A stretch of 64,000 nucleotides of DNA from Escarpia spicata. Its lineage: Eukaryota; Annelida; Polychaeta; Sabellida; Siboglinidae. The stretch covers positions 44,894,665 through 44,958,664 of the forward strand of contig OZ023206.1 of the NCBI GenBank assembly GCA_963995525.1, written 5' to 3'. The notes beneath the pieces are model-generated. The model was not told where the DNA came from and searched no databases. It worked only from the letters and a program-made list of their open reading frames with translations. This document shows positions 1 to 11,385 of this stretch, in pieces (the stretch's first letter is position 1; every line of letters starts with the position of its first letter). Made by a program: the position numbers and the translations under genes.

Positions 1-344
1 GGTAAGTGACACATATTACACATAATACTTCTAAGATACGCTGGTGCTTACCTTCGGTACTAGGATGGTGACGCTGCGAAAGTAAACACGCCTGTATGTC
101 GCTACAAACAGGTCCGACGAGGCTTGCTTAAAAATAAACTGAAAAAGCCCATATTATATAATTTGTATTACGTGAGGATGTCACAGTTCATACTGCTAAT
201 ACGAATTTGCGGGTACTCTGTGTTTTTGCGTAAATTACAGTTAAGTAGGGCTACGAATATTGTATACGTTATTTTCGTATCCTCTAGAGTGGTTGGACGT
301 ACGGCAAACTTTGCTTGAAGTGAAATATCCGTTGATACCGAAAA
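1..344. other. Unannotated flank
   Basis: No recognisable gene, repeat or RNA. The short ORFs here have no family features. If the CLCA-like gene at 2483-2665 is real, this interval lies in its first intron or further downstream. Confidence 0.5.
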
Positions 345-1350
345 TAGGATGAACGATGACGACAGGAGAGACCACGGAGATACGATGGACGATGCAGATA
401 GGAGGGAGGATGGAGGTAAGATGGACGACGGAGATAGGAGGGACGAAGGAGGTAGGAGGGACAATGGAGGTAGGATGGACGATGAGGATAGAAGGGACGA
501 TTGGGGTAAGATTAAATACAGAGGCAAGGTGGACGATAGAGGTATGTGGACGACGGATGTAGGATGGACGATAGAGGTAAGTTGGGCGCTGGAGGTGGAC
601 CATGGAGGTATGTGGGACGACGGATGTAGGACGGACGATGGAGGTTAGATAGACGATGGAGGTAACATGGACGACGGAGGTAGGATGGACGATAGAGATT
701 GGTGGTACTACGGAGGTACGAAGGATGATGGAGGTAGGAGTTAAGACGCAGGTAGGAAGGACGACGGAGAAAAGATGGACGATGGAGGTAGGAAGGGCGA
801 CGGAGATAGGTGGACGATGGAGGTAGGAGAGACATCGGAGGTAGGGAGACGACGGAGGTAGGAGGGACGACGGAGGTAGGAGGGACGCCTGATGTAGGGA
901 GACGCCGGAGGTATGAGGGACGACGGAGAGAGGATGGACGACGGAGAAAGGAGGGACGATGGAGGTAGGAGGGACATCGGAAACGACGGAGGTAGGAGTG
1001 ATGACGGAGGTAGGAGGGACGACAGAGTTAGGGTGGACGACGGAGGCAGGAGGGACGACGGAGTAGGAGGGACGACGGAGGTAGGGAGGGGGACATCGCA
1101 GGTAGGGAGATGACGAAGGTAGGAGGGGCGCCGGACGTAGGAGGGAGACGGATGTAGGAGGGACGATGGAGGTAAGAGGGATGACGGAGGTAGGGGAATG
1201 ACCAGTGTAGGGGAACGAAATATATAGGATGAATGACGCAGGTAGGAGGGAAGACGGAGGGAGGACGGACGACGGAGGCAGGAGGGACGACGGAGATTGG
1301 TAGGACGACTGATTTAAGGGGACGACGGAGGTAGGAGGAACGAGGGAGTT
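345..1350. repeat. Purine-rich minisatellite, ~15-18 bp degenerate unit
   Basis: About 1 kb built from variants of a unit close to ggaggtaggagggacgac, with many point changes and small length shifts. The plus strand is strongly purine-biased (G+A). The ORFs across it read as RRDDGG-type runs on plus and PPSSLL-type runs on minus. They change frame and are by-products of the repeat, not genes. The unit is better preserved in the centre and decays at both ends, as in an old array. Confidence 0.9.
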
Positions 1351-2482
1351 ACTACGGGAGAAAGGATGTCATAGGTACAACGAGCAATGGCGGTAGAAGG
1401 GACCACGTTGCCTTTATTGGGCGGTCATAAAATAATATGTAGTAATCCCTGTATTAACATATTTCGTCACTTTCAACAATATCCATGGTTATAACTGATA
1501 TGTTATTATTAATGCTACGACGCATTTCAATTTTATGACATCGATGAAGTAACGTAGAATAAATAGTAACGGGACAACATGATATTTCCCCTCGTAAATC
1601 CCCGCTTTCAAGTTCTTACTGTTGAGTAATATTATCAAAACGAGACACATAGACTGACCCAAATTAAATTTTGTCACGCGTAGATTAACAGTTATTATTT
1701 AGAGGATGCCCTGAACAAATTTTGTTGCAAAGGTTATATGATTTGTTTTTGTATCTTTAATTCACGGCGTTATTAAAATGCAATTGATGCAACAGACTTA
1801 ACCCTTTATGTTTATAAATACAGGTCTTCCAATGGCATGCACCCGCGAACTTGATACAAGGTCAATAGGCTCCCATTTTGTGTGACTGTTCACACACAAA
1901 AATAGTGAATGTTAAATTACTATAATGCATACTTGTTGGGCGACGGATTATCCCATGCACGTATTAGTGCAATTTTCGTTACTGCTTCAAACGTTATTGT
2001 ACAAAGTCTGTGTTACGGAAGAGAATGACCGTTCGTGTGGTGTGCTGAATATTGGCAACGCAATAGAGCGATGACGAGAAGACACGATAAAACGCAAAGA
2101 TGGAGTTAAACGATGCAGAGGTCAGATTCGTAATACCATAACAATGGTAATTTTCGGTCACCATAGATCTTACTTAATTTCATCAGCTTTCAGCGTATCA
2201 ATGAGTCCCTAGGCCATGTCTTTGCAACTGTGCCAGATAAGGCAGAATGTTCACTGCTATTATTTTGGTGCTCGGTACTTTTCCTCCGAATGGATGTGTG
2301 GCTAATTGTTCCTCTCCCTTCATTGAATAATGTTAGTTCAAAGCGGAGAGGGACACTGGTTGAGTAATTGTGCAGTGCATACTTATTGATATCTGCAATA
2401 GTCTTGTGTACATACTAAATGATTGTCCACACTCACCTGCAACTAAAATACTCATCAAATAGGCACTTTATTTTGCACGTAC
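1351..2482. other. Probable intron sequence, nothing else seen
   Basis: AT-rich and without coding similarity on either strand. It lies directly downstream of the minus-strand CLCA-like exon's donor site, so it is probably the start of that gene's first intron. I found no second CLCA exon here. Confidence 0.45.
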
Positions 2483-2665
2483 CTTGATTCGATTTATCAT
2501 GTTATTGCTATATAACACCGGAACAGACTCTCCGATGGCGACAAGTATATCCTCATATCCGTTATTGACCAGCTTGATTTCATTTCGTTCGGTGTAGGCC
2601 AGTGACGTGTCAACAGCAAGAAAGACAGCCAGACAGGCGGCGACAATGACGGCGACAGTAGCCAT
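2483..2665 (-). CDS. First coding exon of a CLCA-like protein (partial gene)
   Basis: This 61-codon exon encodes a secretory signal peptide (MATVAVIVAACLAVFLAVD, cleavage probably after ...TSLA) followed by IKLVNNGYEDILVAIGESVP. That block matches the start of the CLCA N-terminal domain, whose family members begin I-x-L-x-NNGYE-x-I-x-VAI-x-x-x-VP. CLCA proteins are secreted or membrane-anchored metalloprotease-like regulators of calcium-activated chloride conductance. The start codon sits in accATGG, a strong Kozak context. The exon ends INRIK and meets a textbook donor, AAG|GTACGT, so the intron is phase 0. In the family the chain continues with a D-x-V-T-x-A segment and then the peptidase region, neither of which is visible on the minus strand between 1 and 2482. 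The remainder must lie beyond the left edge, or this is an orphaned exon. The overlapping ORF in another frame is a shadow. Confidence 0.72.
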
Positions 2666-2746
2666 GGTACAGCCACAGTGGACCGCAGTAGAAGATTCGT
2701 CTGATCAAATCTAGAACTGGATACGTTCGCGGTAAGATTCTCTACT
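2666..2746 (-). other. Predicted 5' UTR of the CLCA-like exon
   Basis: About 81 bases between the predicted initiator A (2746, minus strand) and the ATG at 2665. There is no upstream ATG in the CLCA reading frame. It is defined only by the promoter motifs and the start codon. Confidence 0.4.
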
Positions 2747-2777
2747 GAACACACGCTTGATAATACACATATTTATA
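2742..2777 (-). promoter_or_regulatory. TATA box plus initiator for the CLCA-like exon
   Basis: On the minus strand TATAAATATG runs from 2777 to 2768. An initiator-like TTCAGTAG places its A at 2746, 31 bases downstream of the first T of the TATA box, which is the canonical metazoan spacing. Together with the strong-context ATG 81 bases further on, this reads as a real core promoter. The TATA segment is also part of a duplicated block (2752-2925 and 8262-8433). Confidence 0.55.
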
Positions 2778-2925
2778 GAATCAGTAAAACTTCCTTGTTG
2801 TTGTGGACGAATGACATTCTCTTTTGGAACTGAGATCTCGTGCACCGATTAATATCTCAACCTTAATAGATAACACTATGTGGTGCGGTACAGACCAGGA
2901 AGTTATACCGAACTTCCTCATGCAC
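2752..2925. repeat. Duplicated block containing the CLCA upstream region, copy 1
   Basis: About 170 bp align in direct orientation with 8262-8433 at roughly 85% identity by eye. Shared landmarks are ttccttgttg, aactgagatctcg, caccgattaa, atgtggtgcggtac and ttataccgaacttcctca. The homology starts just downstream of the TATA box and stops before the coding exon, so the exon itself was not copied. Confidence 0.8.
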
Positions 2926-3309
2926 AACACAGACACACATGTGTGCGTGCCGCTGTGCCTGTTGTTGCACACTCAAAAATCGTGACATTTATAATGCACC
3001 GTTCCAACAACCGTTGCTCACGGCGCCGTACAGAATGTTCAGTAAACCAGGTAGGTCTTAAGGTTTGATTTAAAATCAGTGTTTGTCATTGTTGTTGCAG
3101 TCAGCTTTTGCGGTAGCAAGTTCATAGTGTTAGGACTGCCACGCAAGATTATCTGTAACCCCAGCGAAGCCCTGCAAGTGGTACACATAAATGATTGTGT
3201 TCACTGCAGCGCAACAATCGAGTTGGCTGACGTCTGTTCAAACATTTGGTGATATATTATAATGCACTGCCAGTCAGTGCTCGGTGCGTGAGTACAAGTA
3301 TCTTATACT
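2926..3309. other. Intergenic, no feature recognised
   Basis: No coding similarity. It separates the CLCA upstream region from a decayed LINE. Confidence 0.4.
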
Positions 3310-4770
3310 CTACTCTAACTGCTATCGGCAGCCAGTGATCAATAGAGGTGTGACATGACAGAACCTCTCGGCGCCGTTGACAAGGCGGGACGCCCAGTTT
3401 TGTACTCTCTCCAGCCGTTCTAGTTGTTTCACAGGCAGTCGGTGGAGTACTGCATTGCCAACGTCAAGTCTGCGGGTGATAAACGCAAGTATGACTTGTT
3501 CTGTCGCTACAGGTGTTAAATAACGCCTTATTCTTGCAATATTGCAGATATGGAAAATTGCAGATCTACAGACAGCAGTCTCGTGCGTCTTCGTCGTCTT
3601 CTCGGCATTGAATTGTACACCAAGATTGTGCACATTCTGAGTTACGGCGACCAAACAGTCAAAAATGCGTAGTGTGTGCAGCTCAATTTGTTTAGCTGTT
3701 AGGCAGCGCCGAACACGATAACTTCTGATTTTGAGTCTTTCAACTTTTAGAAGTTTGTCATCATGGACGTCCTGATCTCCGCTACGGTGTATCCTCAGCA
3801 GAGGCATTTACACTGATGACATTCTCATTCAGCTCAGACCGAATTTCCGAGATCTTTTCCGAGAATACGTTACCCGGATATTTGGTGGTTTCACGAGTTT
3901 CAGTGTGCAATGAATTGCCGAGAGGTCTGACATGTGTGGAATATGTGTTCTTATATTGTTCAGAAACGTATCAGATGAACGCGTTATAAGCAGGTCGATG
4001 GTATGTCCCGCAAGTTAAAATCTCCTGTGATCAGCATGTTTGACGTATACGTCGACATGGTGTTCAACAAATAACCAAACTCTAGGAGCAATTCCGCAGA
4101 TGTAAAGCCATTCTTAGTGTTTGTGGGAGGGCTATAGACGAACAGTGTCGTTGTTAAGATGTAGACACATCGATTCGAATGTCTTTGATTTCGGCATCTC
4201 GAGTTGTCGCTTTGTGAAGTCAGACTTGTAGACTGCAGGCTGCAACTACCACCAGTGCCGTACGTTCGTAGTCGGTAGCCAGCAGGTGTGATGCAACCAG
4301 TAAAGACGGAGTTATCAGTACTCGGCCACGTCTTTGTGATGGCGAGTATGTCTAGGTCATTGCCCTCAATGAGGTCACATATGATGGTCGCTTTCCCTTT
4401 GCTTCCCGCCACACACCGATCTGACATTCAACAAGCAGAAAGACACTTGGCGTACAGATGGCATGTCACATACACTGTCAACTCGAATCAAATTCGATGT
4501 GTTGGTTTCACGTCTCACGATAACCGATGACGGGGAGCGAGGAGTAATCAGTACAGGAATGGGTTTTTGCGTTGACCTCCCTGCCCTACACCCCCTGCGA
4601 GTCCGCCGATTGTTCAAGCGTTCTAGTGGTCCAAGTGGTGCCACACAAGCATCTATTGAAAGGTAGCATCCAGAAACAATAGAACGTCCAATTCGCAGTA
4701 GATCCATTCTATTGTACGTGATCATGCTGTGGCAGTGCAGTGTTCTTGTTGCCGTCACGCCTGGTCAACC
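3310..4770 (-). pseudogene. Decayed CR1/jockey-like LINE ORF2 with internal deletion
   Basis: Reading down from 4770 on the minus strand, a conceptual product starts near FCLLNVRSV. It continues after a frameshift (about 4375-4427) with an apurinic-like endonuclease segment: DLDILAITKTW, then the GDFNLRD metal-site motif near 4000. From about 3680 it resumes in the RT thumb and C-terminal region: LGVQFNAEKT, then AIFHICNIARIRRYL, then RLERVQNWASRLV. The stretch between, which should hold the RT palm with the FADD or YADD box, is absent. The copy therefore suffered a deletion between endonuclease and RT C-terminus plus at least one frameshift, and cannot retrotranspose. The clade label rests on motif style only. 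Confidence 0.85.
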
Positions 4771-5109
4771 AGCTGCAATGTTGTGACACAGGTGCAGTTC
4801 ATTATACAGCTATACAATGTATATAAATTACTAAATTGCTGCAATGTCATCAAGAACTGTAAAAAACAACTCTAAAATTGCACTGCTGTATCACAGCAAA
4901 AACATATACCAATGTAAGGTATCCACGAGCTTGTTTTTGGTGCAGCCATATGGAGGCGAAACACAAACAAAAACACACTACACATAAACACTGCATTCCA
5001 CAAACAAAAACACACTACACATAAACAATGCATTTCGCCTTTCTCGTAGTGTAGTTTACTGCCGTTTATTAGTAAGACTCATTAAATAAGAAGGTATAAC
5101 TTGTTTAAT

Positions 5110-5156
<47 letters not shown>

Positions 5157-5475
5157 AAACAGATCAACTAGATTTATTTAGAATAGAATTGTCCGTTCTT
5201 AGTACCATTTTGTGTGTCATGGCAGTTTGAACAATAGAACAGCGAAACCCAAACAGCCGGCGAATAAGTTATATGTACTAAAATGGTACGTCTGGTTCAA
5301 CATCCAAGTTCCGTTGTTGTTTGATTTGTTGTTGTTGTTGTTTTCCTCTTTCTTCCTAGATTCCGGGACATACCGGACTAGATACTTGTCTCCGCGTTTC
5401 CATTTTCATGTAGCTATTTTGAATCAAACGTGTTATGATATTATTCCAGTTATTACGTGTCATGCAGACTTCTGA
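4771..5475. other. Non-coding interval with an (AT)n tract
   Basis: AT-rich and without coding similarity. It includes a 26-base direct duplication near 4976-5030 (acaaacaaaaacacactacacataa) and a pure (AT)n microsatellite at 5115-5154. Confidence 0.55.
5115..5154. repeat. (AT)n microsatellite
   Basis: About 20 uninterrupted AT dinucleotides. Confidence 0.95.
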
Positions 5476-6775
5476 CTGTCTTAGCCTCCATCGGTCTTTA
5501 ACGTTCTGCTAAAATAACGGCGCCACAGGCGGCTAGTGTAGAACGTATCTACTCACCGCGTTTCAACATACTTATTGACCTCCCCTTGTTCTGCCATTCA
5601 ATAGCACCGCATGTGTTCACATTTCTTACTTACCACTTTCTGGTCTTTCAGCTGCACCATGCCTGTCATTTCTACACAGTAGGATTATATTAATTGAAGG
5701 GCGTTAATTCATAGAGTCATGTGAACTGAACAACATGTCATCAAATATCTACCTCCGCTAGATACTATGATCGCAATAAGAAAATAACACAGTCAGCAAA
5801 AGGTTTAATATTTTATTAATTGCACTTTGATTCCTTCTAAAGCTAAATTCGCTTCTATCGATGGCAATGGTAATACTAGTAGATGAATATGGGGTGTGGA
5901 ATTTTAATACGTAATATTACGAATTAAACACACGCGAGCACACACAAAGACATGCGCGTACACACACGCGCGCGCACGCACAAAATACTACACATGGAAA
6001 CCGCTGTGTACTGATTGCTGTACTACACATATATGATGAAGTCTTTCAAACCGACATTCCGACAAACAAATAACTGTACCAACACACTTCGCAGTGCATG
6101 GCTATTGACACACTTCAGAACACTAGTCCCGCCCTTTCAGCATTCAGTCTGTGTTGTTGTGATACGCATGGGTGTACATGTTCTTCTTATCGCTGGCTGT
6201 CGCCTTTTGGTGGCCGGCCGCCTTTTCATACTTTATATAATTACTTATAATTTGTCATACCGTAGACAAAGGCGTTGGGTGTATATCTTGATCGATTCGT
6301 TATATTATTCATCAGGATGTTAATTATTATTAGTTTATTCTCTTGGTATTTGTTATAGCAAATTATGACATATCGATTCATAAAAGTGACTAACTATTTT
6401 TCGAAAATGTACATTTATTTATCTTACAAAATTAATGTTCAATTCGCATCCTCCGTATTAGTGTTCGGTCCATTATCAGGAAATGTCATTACCATATTCG
6501 TCCACCAAACCTGTTGTGAATTGTGTGGATGTTTACGTTAAGCTTCATCGGATTTGCAACTTCCGTGCTGAAACTACACCATGTTGTAATAGATCAACAG
6601 CCACATATTTCGATGTGATGTCGGAGAGCAGCATGATGACCGGCCATATATGAGAAGCAGCATCGAAAAAACATATCCAACAGCACCACTCTGCCTTCTT
6701 AGACGGGCGGCCAAGGTCGAGAAAAATGCTGAGAAAAAGTGTAGTATTCATTTTTGTTACAAGTAGTTCACCACG
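5476..6775. repeat. ~1.3 kb repeat unit, copy A
   Basis: Aligns in direct orientation with copy B at 8436-9830 over nearly its whole length. Shared landmarks in order are cttagc, tctttaacgttctg, ataacggcgccacagg, ctccccttgttctgccattcaatagcaccgc, ttcagctgcaccatgcctgtca, a CA/CG-rich low-complexity patch, ctacacatatat, ttcggtcc, and cgggcggccaagg. No transposase or RT is encoded, so it may be a segmental tandem duplication or a non-autonomous element. A minus-strand peptide near 6545-6781 (LLSDITSK, VVSAR) is partly kept in copy B but has a stop there. Confidence 0.85.
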
Positions 6776-6780
6776 TTTCA

Positions 6781-7110
6781 AAAGATTGAATTCGTGTATT
6801 CACTACCAACAAAGAAATCAGCCCGCGGACTAAAAGCGAGATTGTACACAATGCGGCTCATGGCATAACAACAGTTGATGCTCCTTCCATGATCGGCAGA
6901 ACCTACTGCCTCGTCCATTGCATCATCCCTCAAGAAAGCCAGCGCGGTAAGTAAATGAATATGGCAAACGTAATGAGCTTTATCGTCAAGTTTGTGAACT
7001 ACGTTCGTTCACATGACCCAAATCACCGGCAATTCCACCACATTCTTGCATATATAAATGAAAACCCTGACAGTCCGGACATGTGCGTACTGCTCAGAGT
7101 GATGAACGTT
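6781..7110 (+). pseudogene. hAT (ZBED-type) transposase fragment
   Basis: One frame reads ITTVDAPSMIGR, CLVHCIIPQES, then after a stop MNMANVMSFIVKFVNYVRS, then HDPNHRQFHHIL. This matches the hAT catalytic-domain region that in ZBED and GTF2IRD2-like transposases reads TTDGAPSM-x-G, then CIIHQE-x-LC-x-K, then a V-x-x-VNFIRS-x-x-LNHRQF helix. The linker between the DGAP block and the HCIIHQ block is shortened and a TAA sits at about 6955, so this is a dead relic. It abuts repeat copy A and ends before a (TA)n tract. Confidence 0.75.
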
Positions 7111-7225
7111 TTAGCCATCCCAGGACTCGGAGTCAGGGGTTGCCCTGATATCCCAACCAGTTCCAGGTGGAAGTCGACGACGGGTTGTTTCATATGCAGA
7201 CGAAGCTCATCGAACTGTTTGTTTG

Positions 7226-7229
<4 letters not shown>

Positions 7230-7270
<41 letters not shown>
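7230..7270. repeat. (TA)n microsatellite
   Basis: About 20 uninterrupted TA dinucleotides, just after the hAT relic. Confidence 0.95.
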
Positions 7271-7274
<4 letters not shown>

Positions 7275-7276
<2 letters not shown>

Positions 7277-8261
7277 GTATATTTTAAATAATTTTAAAAA
7301 CCAGTGTAGTTTTAATAAACCAGTGGTAGTCAAGATATGACACAATATGAACGATCCCTTTTGTGAGCTCCGTTGCTACGTAATATTGATCTGTAGCTGT
7401 TAATATGGTATTAGTATTGGCAATAGATGATCTAATCAACTGCTTTATTTCCATTTGTCACATTCGAAACATACTGAAGGAAAACATTTCGCTAATCATT
7501 ATAGTTGTAACAACGATATTAGGTGGCCGTCGGTCATTTACTCCGTATTCGATCAATAACATGCAGAGCAAATTAACATCATTATAACGCTACACATGGT
7601 ACTTTAGTATTACACACAAACAAACGTCTCTTGTGAAAATGATGCCGCTACAAAGATAGTAAACGATATCGACGCATTTGTATTTCGAAAAGCGTCTGCT
7701 ATATTTCCCATGTTTGAAAGCGTTTCAATCGGTTGATCAAAGTATAGGGGCTTACTCCATGTTGAATAACACAGTGTTGAATGGCGTATCTGCAATTCGA
7801 TAATAAGTCCCATGATTGCAAAACTTTTTAATTAGAAAAACATATTGTCGGTAAGGTTCCTGATCACTACACAACCCGTCCCGACTGATTTTTGTAAATT
7901 TCTTCCTGGTCACTAAACCGATATAGCTAATTATGTGGCATGAAGTGACGCTGGCATAGTATGATGCATCTGGCGCCACTCAATGTGTGCACTCACTGCT
8001 AACAAAGAAATCCCGCACGAACAATTCCCCATCACAGCCGATGTTCCCGAAACATACGAAGTGCAAAAATCGGATTATAATACAAGCTAATTCGGGGAGA
8101 TCGAGGCACAGCGGACACCCCGGGCAAAGTGAACATTTTTGTCGTTGCTTAGATCACAAACATAAGCAATTTTTTATTAGGCGAACACATTAAATTATAG
8201 CATTACAGTCTCGTTGAAATCATCCCAGCGCCAAATAATAATAATCAGTCAACATATTGGT
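7275..8261. other. Non-coding interval
   Basis: No gene recognised. Bases near 7984-8010 (cactcactgctaacaaagaa) resemble the start of the hAT relic near 6800 (tcactaccaacaaagaaatc), hinting at a longer decayed duplication. Confidence 0.4.
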
Positions 8262-8433
8262 ACGCTTGGTAATACACTTATATATAGAATCAATAAACTT
8301 CCTTGTTGGTGTGGACGAATGACCTTCTCTCTTGGAACTGAGATCTCGAGCACCGATTAACGTCTCAACATTAATAAATGACATTATGTGGTGCGGTACG
8401 GACAGGGAAATTATACCGAACTTCCTCATACAC
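8262..8433. repeat. Duplicated CLCA-upstream block, copy 2
   Basis: Direct-orientation counterpart of 2752-2925. It keeps a TATATATAAG-like box on the minus strand near 8278-8287 but has no coding exon behind it. It leads directly into repeat copy B. Confidence 0.8.
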
Positions 8434-8435
8434 AG

Positions 8436-9830
8436 CAGTCTTAGCGTCTACCTGTCTTTAACGTTCTGTTAAAATAACGGCGCCACAGGTGGGTAGCGTA
8501 AAAATTATCTACTCAACGCGTTTCAACAGACTTCTTGAGCTCCCCTTGTTCTGCCATTCAATAGCACCGCATGCGTTCACATTTCGGAATTATCACTTTG
8601 TAGTCCTTCAGCTGCACCATGCCTGTCACTTCAACATGGTGGGATTATATCAATTGAAGGGCGTTGATTTACAGAATCATATGAACTGAAACAACATGTT
8701 GTTAAATAACTACCTCAGCTAGACACTATGAATTCAACTGTCAAAGCTTCCACCACAATAAGAAAATAACACAGTCCACAAAAAGTGTAACACTTTATTA
8801 ATTGCACTTTGATTCCTAAAGCTAAATTAATTTCAATCTATAACGATGGCAAAACAAAAAGTAACTGAATTTGGGGTGTGAAATTTTAATACGTACTATT
8901 ACGTATTAAACACACGCGCGCGCACACACGCGCACGCACCCACAAAGACACGCTCTCATGCACGCACAAAATCTACACATGAAAATCGCTGGGTACTAAT
9001 TGCTGTGCTACACATATATATGATGAAATCTTTGAATGTGACCTTCAGCGAAACATATCATTGTACCAACTGTCTTCGCAATACACGCTGTTGACACGCT
9101 TGAAGACACTACGTGAACGTCCCGTCCTTTCAACATTCGGACTGGGTCGTGGTGGTACGCTTGTGTGTTCATGTTCTTCTCACCGCTGGCTGACCACCTT
9201 TGCATATAACGTCATATACATACTTTTAATTTGCAACACCGTACACAAAGGCATTGGGCGTATACCGTGATCGATTCATGTTATTGCTATATCGCTTTTT
9301 AAGCCTCATGTGCCGCTACACATAATTCATAAACTGCACATCTGTATTGTTAGTTATGCACCATTCCTAAGGATGATAATTATTACTAGTTTATTATTTG
9401 TGTATTTGTTACAGCAAATTATGACATCTTAATTCATAAAAGTGTATAATTATTTTTCACAACCGTACAATTAGTTTTCTTACAAAAGTAATGTTCAATT
9501 CACATCCTCCTTGTTAGTGTTCGGTCCTTTATCAAGTAATGTCATTACCATGTTCGTCCATCCAATGTTTTGTTAATTGTGTATATACCTATGATAAGCT
9601 TCATCGGATTTACAACCTCCGTGCTGAAACTACATCATGTCGTAATAGATCAACAGTCACGTCTTTCGATGTGATGTCGGAGAGCAGCAGGATGAACCGG
9701 CCATAACTGAGAAACAGCATCGACACAAATCTCCAACAGCACCCCTCTCCCTTCTTACACGGGCGGCCAAGGCCGAGAAAAGTGCTCAGAAAAAGTTTCG
9801 TAGATATTTTGTGTTACAAGCTGCAAACCA
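8436..9830. repeat. ~1.3 kb repeat unit, copy B
   Basis: Counterpart of copy A (5476-6775), roughly 80-85% identical by eye, with the same order of landmarks and the same CA/CG-rich patch (8908-8970). No protein family recognised. Confidence 0.85.
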
Positions 9831-9944
9831 TTTTAGGCAAAATATTAGATTCCCTAGCGTGATCATCTGACAGCATGGTGGGACGGCAGTTTGTTTCCGA
9901 CATCAATGAAGTCACCATATCGCTTCATTGTATTGTACAAAACA

Positions 9945-11230
9945 CGATGCCGCGATCGTTGATGTTTTGCCAACTGACAGAGCCGGCTGGAATAGACCTT
10001 ATCTGTTTCAAAAGATTACGGGACCCCCCTGTTCTTCCCTTCAATAGCATTTATACAAACTTCTTAAACACGGATCAATAATGATCTGCCATTTTGGGAA
10101 TACCTGCCACTGAACTACGCTGCACGCACTGTGTTCTTAACTGGAGATCGTTCACTTAGAGAAAATGCTGAAATGGGCCAACATGCTCTAACATAACTAT
10201 GTGGTGTAAATAGTACGACCTCAATTGTCGTTGTTCGACTATAATTCTACAATGACCTCCGTCTTCTCTGGACACAGATCGAAAATGTAAAATTGCATAG
10301 CAGTTCCCAAAGCTAAATTCATTATTTATTTAAATCAGTTATAATAGCAATTCAGTTGATGCGTTTAGATGTGGAATTACTCAAAGTAACAATGTTATAT
10401 CTATAATCCAATTCGCGTGGCGTTTCAGATAGAACAAAACTAATTAGAGTTGACATGCACGCGTAAATGGTTTTAAAACGTATCCAGCTGGAAGGCGACA
10501 ATTACTAAAACGTGATGGCAACTGGCGGAGGCATGTATCTGCAAACGCGACATACCAGCAAACACGTATTGTAGGATGCGAGAGCAACCACACACACATA
10601 CATGCACACGTGCGCACTCGCATACTCACAAACGTGCGCACAAACACATGCACATACGCGCATGCACGCACGCACGCATACACGCAGGCATACACACTCA
10701 CACGCTCACATACACGGGCGCGCGAGCAAACGCACACACACATTCACAAGGAAACATACACAAGCTAACGCACAAGCGTCCACATGCACACGTCAATACA
10801 CATACATGCACGCGCACATGTACACCCACGCAAACACACGCATACGCACACACATGGACACACTCACCAACGCACACACATTTATAACAGAACACTACTG
10901 GCTGGTATTCATTTTGCTGAGCTACACCAAAACAGGCGTGATGACGACTGTGATCTGGCAGCCAGCTAAACGTAAAACCCTCTCCAACTTACTTTGAAAT
11001 ACTGCGGGGAATTCCCCACCCTTTCAGCGTTCAGTCGTGATTGGTTGGCTATGCATGGGTGATTTTCTGTATCTACTCGCATTATCTACTCGCACTGTGT
11101 CGGCTTTTGTCGGCTTCTCGCTTTTGATTTGGAACACCTTACAAGTAATCATGTTTCAGGATACTGTAGCAAAGAGATTAGGCGAATACAATGATGGATC
11201 GCGTTTAACGTCGCATAATAGTTTATCGAC
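9945..11230. repeat. ~1.3 kb repeat unit, copy C (diverged)
   Basis: A third, much more diverged copy. It keeps gttcttcccttcaatagca (compare gttctgccattcaatagcacc), aaagctaaattc followed by a similar spacing to gtggaatta, an expanded CA/CG-rich patch, and ccctttcagcgttcagtc with gcatgggtg (copy A: ccctttcagcattcagtc and gcatgggtg). Boundaries are approximate. Confidence 0.6.
10578..10885. repeat. Degenerate (CA)/(CGCA) low-complexity tract
   Basis: About 300 bases of alternating purine and pyrimidine rich in acac, cgca and catgca, inside repeat copy C. The His/Thr and Cys/Val ORFs across it are artefacts of the composition. Alternating CG/CA sequence of this length can adopt Z-DNA. Confidence 0.9.
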
Positions 11231-11300
11231 TTAATCGTTGTTATACTTCACTCCAATTTATTTATAAACCACAAATCCCAGCGTTTGTACTACTACATCT

Positions 11301-11351
11301 ATACATACATACATATATATACATATATATATATATATGTATATATATATG

Positions 11352-11383
<32 letters not shown>

Positions 11384-11385
11384 TT
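11301..11385. repeat. Compound (TA)/(TACA)/(TATG) microsatellite
   Basis: Mixed acat, atat and gtat tract of about 85 bases. Confidence 0.9.

Noticed and set aside
349..648. Acidic/basic ORFs (RRDDGG-type) on plus and Pro/Ser-rich ORFs on minus
   Set aside because: They come from a minisatellite whose unit length varies, so the frame is not maintained. No start context or domain.
2497..2754. 85-codon minus ORF overlapping the CLCA exon
   Set aside because: It is in a different frame from the signal peptide and NNGYE block, runs through the predicted promoter and 5' UTR, and shows no family similarity.
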